Under the pieces are notes generated by a model. It was not told where the DNA came from. It did no database searches and worked only from the letters and a program-made list of their open reading frames with translations. A DNA stretch of 54,602 nucleotides from a virus, in IMG/VR virus record IMGVR_UViG_3300006101_000015, positions 1 to 54,602 of that record; one strand, written 5' to 3'. The translations under genes and the position numbers were made by a program. Positions 6,797-15,300 of this stretch are shown here, piece after piece (positions within the stretch are counted from its first letter, which is position 1; the number at the start of each line of letters is the position of its first letter).

Positions 6797-8442
6797 CCGA
6801 AAGAAATTTAGGACAAACATACGCTGGCGAATTTACTGCAAAAGTCGTAAATGTATATGATCCTGATCAGTCGGGTCGTGTTCAGATACGTGTATTTGGT
6901 CAACATGATGATGTAAGTAATATTCCGGATGCGGATTTACCTTGGGCATTAGTGCATCAACCTGTTACTTCTGCAGCATTTGGTAAAATAGGAACAGCAC
7001 CATTAGGATTAGTAAAAGGTTCTATAGTAAAAGGTTACTGGAACGATAAAGATCAACAGCAGCCAATTATTACTGGTTCTGTCGGCAAAGCTGGTAATTT
7101 TATTGACGGAACAACTTCTGATGGTATTCCGAAAGTTAATACTTCATTCGGTAGTATTCCAGCAGCAGCTCAAAATCATAGTCCTCCACCGTTTATAAAT
7201 CCGTTTAGTATTCTTAATGCTGGTCGTATGTTGATTACTGAAATTAATGAAGGTAAAAAAGATCCATCGAAATTAACGAGTAAAGATGGCGTTGAAACTA
7301 GAACTGTCCTTGATACAATTTTCAAACAACCATCAACGCCAACAGTAGCAAGTACTTCAGCTGGCCAACATGTTCTTGATACAATTAAACAAGTTGATCC
7401 ACAAAGTTTAAGTGCTTCGTTACCAAATATGGTTTCTAATTTTTCAGATATTCGTAATATAATATCTATGTCTAGCCCACTTGGTCAAACTAATATGATG
7501 GGAAATATTCTTGGTAGTGTGATTGGAAATTTAGCAAATCAATTTGGTTTTACAAATACTATAAGTTCTATTCTTGGTTCTATTGGAGGAGCTAATCTTG
7601 GTCCAATATTAGGAAAGGCATTAAGCATTGGTATAAATTTAGCAATATCTAGTGCAGTAAATAATAATGGAACTACTTCAGCTTATAAACCTCCAAAATC
7701 AAATATTATTGGCACAAATACACCTAGACCACCAGCAAATCTTATTGTTAAAACAGTACCTAATCTTTACATACAGCAATATTATGCAGCTGTTAGTGAT
7801 CCATTTCCAGGATATATTCAATGGAAAGGTCCAAGTGGTGATTTTGTTTATACATTAAGAAATGGTCAACCTAATTACGCATCTGCACAAGAACATGTAC
7901 AGGGAAATTCTATATTATCAATGACGGCTGCTTTTTTACCTCATTTTAATATAGGTGCTGGATTAAATCCTTTAATTCTTGGTGGATTATTAACAGGCGG
8001 TTTAACTGGAATGAATGCCGATAGTTTAACAAAAATTCTTGGAGTTGGTGTTAATGTTGGATCAATGCTTGGATTAGCAAAAAGTTTACTTGGCGGTAAT
8101 CTTGGCGGAGCGATTAACAGCACTATACAAAATCATTTACCCCAATCAGTTTTAAATGGTTCTGTTCAGAATACAATGAATGTATTTACTCAAAATCAAG
8201 CAAATCTTCAAAAGAAAAAGAAAAGTATGCAAGCAGCTCTTACTCCTACACCAGACCAAGCTGATGCCGAATTAATTCATGGTTGTAAATATCTCGCGTT
8301 AAAAAAATCATATAATGATCAGCTTGCTGGCGGAAGTGGAATTATAAATGAAACAATAACTTCACCAGATACAGGTCAAAAATATAATTTAACATTTGTT
8401 CCTAGTGCTACTGTTCACGAACCAACTGTAACGAAAATTTAA
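6793..8442 (+). CDS. 5: Central spike base gp5 (OB-fold), without lysozyme domain
   Basis: Residues 10-105 form the gp5/VgrG OB-fold: YAGEFTAKVVNVYDPDQSG, VQIRVFGQHDD, LPWALVHQP, GSIVKGYWNDKDQQQPIITG. T4 gp5 (575 aa) continues with a lysozyme domain and a beta-helix. Here I find no E...D...T lysozyme signature. Residues 130-330 are hydrophobic, Gly/Asn/Ile-rich and of unknown fold. A Trp/Tyr-containing patch at about 339-355 (DPFPGYIQWKGPSGDFVY) follows, then another Gly/Leu-rich stretch and a C-terminal 50-residue piece with HGCKYLAL. The beta-helix is supplied by the next gene, which starts one base after this stop. Confidence 0.75.
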   Translation: MTERNLGQTYAGEFTAKVVNVYDPDQSGRVQIRVFGQHDDVSNIPDADLPWALVHQPVTSAAFGKIGTAPLGLVKGSIVKGYWNDKDQQQPIITGSVGKAGNFIDGTTSDGIPKVNTSFGSIPAAAQNHSPPPFINPFSILNAGRMLITEINEGKKDPSKLTSKDGVETRTVLDTIFKQPSTPTVASTSAGQHVLDTIKQVDPQSLSASLPNMVSNFSDIRNIISMSSPLGQTNMMGNILGSVIGNLANQFGFTNTISSILGSIGGANLGPILGKALSIGINLAISSAVNNNGTTSAYKPPKSNIIGTNTPRPPANLIVKTVPNLYIQQYYAAVSDPFPGYIQWKGPSGDFVYTLRNGQPNYASAQEHVQGNSILSMTAAFLPHFNIGAGLNPLILGGLLTGGLTGMNADSLTKILGVGVNVGSMLGLAKSLLGGNLGGAINSTIQNHLPQSVLNGSVQNTMNVFTQNQANLQKKKKSMQAALTPTPDQADAELIHGCKYLALKKSYNDQLAGGSGIINETITSPDTGQKYNLTFVPSATVHEPTVTKI

Positions 8443-8443
8443 A

Positions 8444-9220
8444 ATGGCAGATAATATGTTACCTACACAAGATACAGATTATAATTTAAAACATCCAAAG
8501 TTACCATGGCAAGGAACCTATCCTTATCTTCATGTAACACAAGATGCAGGTGGTGGTCAAACATTAAAAAGCATCCAGCCTGGAAATGAAGCATATTTCG
8601 AAATACAACCTTCAGGTTCTTATTATGGTCATGCTGCCGACGGATCTAAAGTTGAAGCAGTTGCTAATGGAACTTGGTCGTATAGTGGCAACGGTGCTTC
8701 TACTACAGTTGATGGAAACCATGACGTAAAAATCAGTGGTGTGTCTAGACAAAACTATGATAGTGGTCGTAGTGCTGAAGTTGCTGGGGATGATTATCAC
8801 GGTTCATCGGGTCATCAAGTATTCGGTACAGCCGATACTCAATACCATCATTCTAGTGGTGACGTTTTTAATACAATCGACGGAAACCTTGTAGCTGATC
8901 GTGTTGGCGATATTCATGAAAATATTTTAGGCGATAGCGTACAACAAGTTACTGGCAATCGTTCTGATATAGTTAATGGCGAATGGGCTCTAAATAACCA
9001 AAGCGGTAATGTTGATTTCCAAATCGATATTGGCAAATTTAGATTAAAAGATGCAAGTGATATTCTAATTGATAGTGATACTTCAATAACATTAAAAGTA
9101 GGTAAATCAAGTATTGTTATCAATCCATCAAGTATCGTTTTGACTATTGGAAGTTCTATCATTAATATGACAAGTCAATTGATTGTAATCGATTCTACCA
9201 CTGTCAGAGTTAATGAATAA
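8444..9220 (+). CDS. Cell-puncturing needle, gp5C/VgrG-type beta-helix
   Basis: This 258-aa protein has an N-terminal attachment part (residues 1-60, with LPWQGTYPYLHVTQDAGGGQ) and then a long run of short beta repeats: DGNHDVKISG, QNYDSGRSAEVAGDDYHGSS, FNTIDGNLVADRVGDIHENI, LGDSVQQVTGNRSDIV. The V-x-G-D/N spacing of about eight residues is that of the triple-stranded beta-helix of T4 gp5C and VgrG tips. The C-terminus is Ile/Ser-rich beta repeat (SITLKVGKSSIVINPSSIVL). It lies between gp5 and the PAAR gene, so it most likely forms the shaft between the OB-fold base and the PAAR point. Making the shaft as a separate gene differs from T4. Confidence 0.75.
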   Translation: MADNMLPTQDTDYNLKHPKLPWQGTYPYLHVTQDAGGGQTLKSIQPGNEAYFEIQPSGSYYGHAADGSKVEAVANGTWSYSGNGASTTVDGNHDVKISGVSRQNYDSGRSAEVAGDDYHGSSGHQVFGTADTQYHHSSGDVFNTIDGNLVADRVGDIHENILGDSVQQVTGNRSDIVNGEWALNNQSGNVDFQIDIGKFRLKDASDILIDSDTSITLKVGKSSIVINPSSIVLTIGSSIINMTSQLIVIDSTTVRVNE

Positions 9221-9228
9221 GGACTAAT

Positions 9229-9552
9229 ATGGCAAACGTAGTAAGAATTGGAGATATAAGTGACCATGGTGGTGTAGTAATATCATCTGCTGCTAGAACA
9301 TACGTAGATGGTATTCTCGTAGCACGTGCTGGGGATCTTCATAGTTGCCCAATTCCTGGTCATGGCGTTACTCCGATTATTAATGGCTCTGGAAATTTTT
9401 ACTGTGAAGATTCTGTTACTGCAGTTACAGGTAGTATATGTTATTGTGGTGCTATAATAATAACAGGTAGTGCCGACACACTAGCTCCACTAGAATCACC
9501 GAGCAATGCAATCGCTCTTGATTCTGGGACTGTTGGAGGAATTATAGGTTAA
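9229..9552 (+). CDS. PAAR-repeat spike tip protein (gp5.4-like)
   Basis: This 107-aa protein has the PAAR pattern: RIGDISDHGG at the start, VDGILVARAGDLHSCPIPGH in the middle and a beta-rich end. H13, H38 and H45 with C40, C59, C71 or C73 are candidate metal ligands; PAAR tips bind one Zn or Fe with three His and one Cys. In T4, gp5.4 caps the gp5 needle and forms the point that meets the membrane. The four cysteines are more than usual. A short GGA lies before the start, and the stop overlaps the next ATG (TAATG). Confidence 0.85.
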   Translation: MANVVRIGDISDHGGVVISSAARTYVDGILVARAGDLHSCPIPGHGVTPIINGSGNFYCEDSVTAVTGSICYCGAIIITGSADTLAPLESPSNAIALDSGTVGGIIG

Positions 9553-12332
9553 TGGCAAATTTACATATATTCATCCAAGGACAAACACTTACAGCTAATG
9601 ATCTAAACAGTAACTTCGCAATAGTTGCTAATGGCGGTGGTGGAGGTAGTGTAAACACATCACAACAATATACCTTTACGAATGTTATTACGTTTGCTTC
9701 TAATCTTATTGTTAATTCTTATTTCCTTGACTCAAGTAATTCAGCTGGTACTAATGGTCAAGTTCTATCAACGAATGGAAGCGCAGTAATATGGCAATCA
9801 TTAGGTGCTGTTGGCGTAAATACTTCCGCACAGTATATTTGGTCGAATACCCAAACATTTACTAACACAATTACATTTAATTCAACGATTAATGGTACTG
9901 CTAATAATTCATTATATATTGGTGGTCTACCAGCTGCTAACGTAGTAAGTAATGCACAGTTAATTGCTAATCTTGCCAATTACGTTACTGCTACAAATTT
10001 AACTAACAATTTAGCTAACTATCAAACTACTGCTGGTTTATCTGCTAACGTAGCTACACTAACTTCAAATAATACATCTTTCGTTGGTTCTGTATCTGCA
10101 GCTAATGTCGTATCGAATGCTCAATTAGTTGCTAATCTTGCCAACTATCAAACTACTGCTGGGTTATCTGCTAACGTAGCTACTTTAACTGCAAATAATA
10201 CAAATTTTGTTGGTTCTGTATCTGCGGCTAACGTAGTAAGTAATTCCCAGCTATCATCTAACTTAACTAACTACCAAACCACAGCTGGTTTGTCGGCAAA
10301 TGTAGCTACACTAACTTCAAATAATACAAATTTTGTTGGTTCTGTATCTGCAGCTAATGTCGTATCAAATGCCCAGTTATCAAGCAACTTGAGTAATTAT
10401 CAAACTACTGCTGGGTTATCTGCTAACGTAGCTACTTTAACTTCAAATAATACAAATTTTGTTGGTTCTGTATCTGCAGCTAATGTTGTATCAAATGCCC
10501 AGTTATCAAGCAACTTGAGTAATTATGTTACTGCTACAAATTTAAATAACAACTTAGCTAACTACCAAACAACAGCTGGTTTGTCTGCTAACGTAGCTAC
10601 TTTAACTGCTAATAATACGTTATTCGTTGGTTCTGTATCTGCAGCTAACGTAGTTTCTAATGGTCAACTGTCTTCTAACCTCACAAATTATGCAGCTCTT
10701 ACTGGAGCAACATTTACAGGCAATGTCACAGCAAATAATATACAAACAACATATGATCTTAATGTTGGAAGAAACGTAACTATTTCTGGAAATTTAAATG
10801 TTTATGGTACAACTGTTACTGTTAATGCAGCTAACTTTACGACAGTGGATAATATGTTGTACCTTAATGAACCTGCCACTGCAACAGTTACTAATGCTTC
10901 TGGTAACGGTTCTGTTATTACGTATACTGCACTTAATGCTTTTAGTAATTTAGGTGTCGTTTCTATAACAGGAATTGTACCTTCTGGTTTCAATAATGCA
11001 AATTATGTTCCTGTATTATTCGCAAATTCTTCTACATTTCAAGTTTCGAATACATTTACTGGTACATTTACATCAAATGGTACTGCATCTTATAAATCAG
11101 GAATAAATCCAGATCTTGGTATCGTTGGTGGTTATAATGATGGATCTTATCACCATTCTGGTATAATGAGAGATTATGCGGACGGTTACTGGAAAGTATT
11201 TGATAATTATACTCCAGAACCAGACCAAGCTATAAATATTGTAACAACAGATCCTTCTTTTCATATCGCAAATTTTTGGGCTAATACTATAAACATTGGC
11301 AATACTTCTGTTTATGCTATAATCAACACCACGAATTACAGTCAAACATCAAATAATACATTATACGTTGGGTCTGTTACAGCAGCTAACGTAGTTTCTA
11401 ATGCGCAGTTATCATCTAATCTTAGTAATTATGCATTACTTTCTGGAGCAACATTTACAAGTAATATTGCTGTTACTTTTGGTAGCAATACATTAAGCAT
11501 AAACTCAAGTTCGATTACTCTTAAACAAATTATCGCAAACGGTGCATTTGGTGCTAATGGTACAGTACTAGCTTCTAATGGTACTGGTGTTTACTGGGCT
11601 AGTGATTCTGCTGTAGGTAATATTGTTGCAAATTCTATTACTACGAATAGTTTATCGGCTAACCATGTATCTGTAAATAATGATATATCTGTTGGTAATA
11701 GTAGCGTAAACTCGGCTATGTACTCAGATCATATATTTACTGGTAATGCAACTCTTAATATATCTATTTCTCCAAATCTTCTTGGCGGAGGTGGCGGTAG
11801 TACTCAATATGGACCTGCTATTACAATTGGAGGTCCTCTTAATAATGGTCCTGGAGGTTATCCAGTTTATGCTCCTCAAGGTGCTGCGTTTGCTACTACT
11901 GCTAATCTTTTATATGTAAACACTTCACTAATTCAACTTGGTAATAGTATAGCATATGCTAATATTTCTTCTTCTAATATTTTCATTGGTAATACATCAG
12001 TTAGTGTAGTAATTAATTCTACAGCATTTAGTGGTACTGCGAATAATACATCTTTCGTTGGAACTGTATCTGCAGCTAACGTAGTTTCTAATGCGCAGTT
12101 ATCATCTAATCTTAGTAATTATGCAACCACAGGTTCTGTTACTTCTAATGCAACAACTGCTTATTCTAATGCTGTAAATGCATATACTTCTAATAACACA
12201 ACTTATACTGGAAATAATACATTTGGTGGAACCAATACAATATTCAATTCAAACGTAACATATACAGCTGCTCTTTATACTGCAAATCTTATATTTACTT
12301 CGCCAATTAATTTAGACGGCGGAACTTTCTAA
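9552..12332 (+). CDS. Tail fibre protein with 42-residue tandem repeats
   Basis: This 926-aa fibre starts MANLHIFIQGQTLTANDLNS, a short head-like N-terminus, then a GGGGGS linker. Residues about 156-378 hold five near-identical 42-aa units (YQTTAGLSANVATLT, then SNNTNFVGSVSAANVVSNAQ, then LSSNLSN), with two further single copies near 600 and 840. Other modules are GQVLSTNGSAVIW followed by VNTSAQYIWSNTQTF (about 73-100), a non-repetitive domain at about 410-590, and a GGGGGSTQYGPAIT patch near 745. The beta-rich, Asn/Thr/Ser-dominated composition indicates an elongated trimeric fibre. The same modules occur in the 1871-, 465- and 835-aa fibres. It lies straight after the PAAR gene, so attachment near the central spike or baseplate is possible but inferred. 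No C-terminal self-cleaving chaperone is visible. Confidence 0.7.
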   Translation: MANLHIFIQGQTLTANDLNSNFAIVANGGGGGSVNTSQQYTFTNVITFASNLIVNSYFLDSSNSAGTNGQVLSTNGSAVIWQSLGAVGVNTSAQYIWSNTQTFTNTITFNSTINGTANNSLYIGGLPAANVVSNAQLIANLANYVTATNLTNNLANYQTTAGLSANVATLTSNNTSFVGSVSAANVVSNAQLVANLANYQTTAGLSANVATLTANNTNFVGSVSAANVVSNSQLSSNLTNYQTTAGLSANVATLTSNNTNFVGSVSAANVVSNAQLSSNLSNYQTTAGLSANVATLTSNNTNFVGSVSAANVVSNAQLSSNLSNYVTATNLNNNLANYQTTAGLSANVATLTANNTLFVGSVSAANVVSNGQLSSNLTNYAALTGATFTGNVTANNIQTTYDLNVGRNVTISGNLNVYGTTVTVNAANFTTVDNMLYLNEPATATVTNASGNGSVITYTALNAFSNLGVVSITGIVPSGFNNANYVPVLFANSSTFQVSNTFTGTFTSNGTASYKSGINPDLGIVGGYNDGSYHHSGIMRDYADGYWKVFDNYTPEPDQAINIVTTDPSFHIANFWANTINIGNTSVYAIINTTNYSQTSNNTLYVGSVTAANVVSNAQLSSNLSNYALLSGATFTSNIAVTFGSNTLSINSSSITLKQIIANGAFGANGTVLASNGTGVYWASDSAVGNIVANSITTNSLSANHVSVNNDISVGNSSVNSAMYSDHIFTGNATLNISISPNLLGGGGGSTQYGPAITIGGPLNNGPGGYPVYAPQGAAFATTANLLYVNTSLIQLGNSIAYANISSSNIFIGNTSVSVVINSTAFSGTANNTSFVGTVSAANVVSNAQLSSNLSNYATTGSVTSNATTAYSNAVNAYTSNNTTYTGNNTFGGTNTIFNSNVTYTAALYTANLIFTSPINLDGGTF
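10019..10688 (+). repeat. 126-bp tandem coding repeat, five copies
   Basis: Units start near 10020, 10146, 10272 and 10398, exactly 126 bases apart. A fifth unit at about 10563 follows a 39-base insertion. Copies 3 and 4 are nearly identical at DNA level, which suggests recent expansion or gene conversion. The same unit recurs singly near 11360 and 12060, and in another fibre gene near 42700-42880. Confidence 0.85.
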
Positions 12333-12338
12333 TAAATA
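12331..12338 (+). promoter_or_regulatory. Late-promoter-like octamer AATAAATA
   Basis: A 7/8 match to TATAAATA overlaps the stop codon of the 926-aa fibre gene and lies 44 bases before the next start. It is the most likely promoter for the 1871-aa fibre gene. Confidence 0.5.
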
Positions 12339-12354
12339 CATTAAATTGATACCT

Positions 12355-12366
12355 CGGTATATACCG
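12355..12366. other. Perfect palindrome CGGTATATACCG in a leader
   Basis: This 12-base perfect dyad lies between the late-promoter-like octamer and the ribosome binding site (AGAGGA) of the 1871-aa fibre gene. It would be in the 5' leader of the transcript. An overlapping ATACC/GGTAT pairing just upstream is an alternative. It is too short and lacks a T-run, so it is not a convincing terminator; an operator or leader hairpin is possible. Confidence 0.35.
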
Positions 12367-12382
12367 TTAAAGAGGATGCCAT

Positions 12383-15300
12383 ATGGCTAATACAATATTA
12401 CAAATTAAAAGAACTACGGTGGCTGGTAGACAACCAAACACCACAAGTTCTAGTAATGGACAATATATAAATCCAGGTGAGTTAGCAATTAACTTAACCG
12501 ATGGAATTTTGTACTCTTCGAATGGTAGTGCTCTTATTGCTATTGGTGCATCTCAATCTTCATTAACTGCTTGTACTATAACGGCAACTTCTTTAAATGC
12601 AACTAATGTAACGATTGACCAAGGTATCAGTGTCGGTAATAGCAGTGTTAATAGCTCTATTAATGCTATTGGTTTGTTCGCTGGTAATAGCAGTATAAAT
12701 TCTGTTATAAATTCTATATTTATTTCTGTAAGTAATTCGGTTAGCAATTCTCAGATGTCACCGAAAATTATTTTCAGTGGTAATAGTATCGCTAATGCGC
12801 AGTTTAATCTTAATGCTTTTTCGCAATCATTAACAGTTAATACTTATTCGTATGATGGTTCTAATTTAACAATTTATACGACAACGAATACTAATTTCGT
12901 TGCGCCAACAAAAGGTCAGTATGTAACATTATCGAGTTTACCTGGAGCTGCGGCAAAATTTAATAATACTTATGAAGTTTCGGGTATAGTAGCGGCTAAC
13001 GGTTTTACAATTTATACTCCTTTTGCTGCTAATATTGCCTCTGTTCAAAGAACATCTGGCGTAGCTACTATTATTACAACAAGTCCTCATGGATTTAATA
13101 CATCAGATCCAATAGCTGTTTCTGGTATTCCTGTTGATCCAAATTATGCACCTTTAACATATAATGGTTCTTATACAGTAACTTCTACTCCTAATAGTAA
13201 CACTTTAACTTATGCTAATTTTCCATCGATTACGAATACTATTTCTTCATATTGGACTACTGGTGGCGCAAGTAATTTACATTTTAACACAACAACCGTT
13301 CATGGTCTATCTAATGGTATGTATGTAAATATACCTTCATTTACAGATACAGCAAGTATATCTGTAACGGGTATGTCGTTTGATCCATTTTCTGGTTCTC
13401 CAAATGCATATTTTTCTTTATCGAGTCCTTATCTTTTTACTGGCGCACAAGCTGTAACTTTATCTTCATCTTCAACTAATGTTTATTCTGCTTCAGTATC
13501 ATCATTTAAATCTATTGGTACTGCGCCAACGGCTCTTTCTGCAACTCTTACAGTAGCAATGCCAACGGCACATAATCTTGATGTTGGTTCTTATATTCAA
13601 TTTAATGGCGTTACTTCTGGGGCGATTAATACTACGGCATTTTCGTTTGGCGGTACTATTTCCGGAACGGTTCTTACAGTAAATTCTGTTCCTACAGGAG
13701 TTACATTTGCGGCTGGTCAAGTTATAAGTGGAAGTGGTGTTACTTCCGGAACTTATATTACTGGAGCAGGATCATCTCCTAATACTTATAATCTTAGTGC
13801 ATCATCAACTGTTGCAGTCGGTGGTACATTTACTGCATCTATCGCAACTACTGGTATTATGACGGTTACGGGTTCGCCAACTGGTATTGCTGTTGGACAA
13901 TATCTTTCTGGAACGAACGTACCACAGGGAACATACATCGCTTCATTAGGAACTGGCACTGGTGGTGCTGGTACATACAACGTATTACCAAAACCTGGAT
14001 CGGCTGTCGGATCTACAACAATTACTAGATACACTCCAATAACTATGAGTAGTGTTTCGTTAGTTTATTTGTTGAATAATAAAATTTTTAGTATTGCATC
14101 AGTTCCTACATCGACACCAAACTCTTTTAATATTACACTTCCAACTACTGGTGGTTATTCATATTATACAACTGCTGCTGTAACAGGAACTGGTGCAAAT
14201 GCTTACGTACAATTAGCAGCAAATTTAAGTTTAGGTACAGCATCATTACCGACAGCTGGAAGTAGTTCAGATTTTAGTGGACAAAGACAATTTCCTTATA
14301 CTGGAGCATCTGCTTCTAGTAATACTTTTGTTTTATTTAATTTAAATTCTGTAGTTGGTACACCTTATACTCCAGCAGCATTAACTACAGCCGCAGGTAC
14401 GATTTCTCTACCAAGATGGAAATATCTTTTTCAGGGAACTTCTTTCGTTAGCGGCACAAGTACAATATATGGTTCAACTTGGGCATTAACAACTTCTTCG
14501 TTTACTGCTTCTATTTCCGGAACCGCTCTTACAGTTACTGGAAGTCCAACAGGCACGATTGCGATCGGTCAATATCTTACTGGTTCAAACGTATTAAACG
14601 GTACTTATATTGTAAGTGGTAGTGGAAATAACTGGGTCGTTAACCAATCCCAGACTGTTAGCTCAACGACAATTACTGGAAATGCATTTGTAATATCAGC
14701 ACAATATCATCCATTTACGACAGGACAATGGGTGTTTTTAAAAGCAGAACCTGGAATTTATACTACTACAGGAACGAATATTCCAGCAGGATCTATAGGA
14801 GGTTCGCTGGGCGGTTGGGTAATAATTACTAATACTTCGGGCACTGGAGCATCTGCTACATTTACTGTCGGCAACAGTCTTAATAATTTAGGATCAAATT
14901 TATCTGGAATAATTTCTGGATATGTTGCTTTTGCTGGCTCTGTTTCCGGAATGACTTTAAATACAACAATAACGAGAGGACCATATACTGGTACTTTAGT
15001 TAGTAATGCAGTTCCAACTGCTAATACTTTTGATATTGCTCCAAGTAGTACTGATATAGCTTTTACTTTAGCGGCTGGATCATTAGGTTCGCCTAAATCA
15101 GTTTCAAGTTCAGTGTCTTGGGTTACCGATAGACCTATCAGTTATCCTACATCTTCTGTTGTAAAATATTCGATAGCTTCAACTACTGCAACTTCTGGTA
15201 CAGTTTCAGCTTATAATTCTATTTACATGGAAGTTGCTAATTCTTCAACAGCTGTTAGGGTAACACCTTCTACGATTTATACTGGTAACAGTACTGCTAA

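Noticed and set aside
6793-8442. Lysozyme domain in gp5
   Set aside because: No phage-lysozyme E...D...T catalytic pattern was found after the OB-fold. The region is Gly/Ile/Asn-rich instead.
10019-10688. Regular 126-bp repeats considered as a CRISPR array
   Set aside because: The repeats are contiguous, in frame and coding, with no unique spacers and no cas genes.
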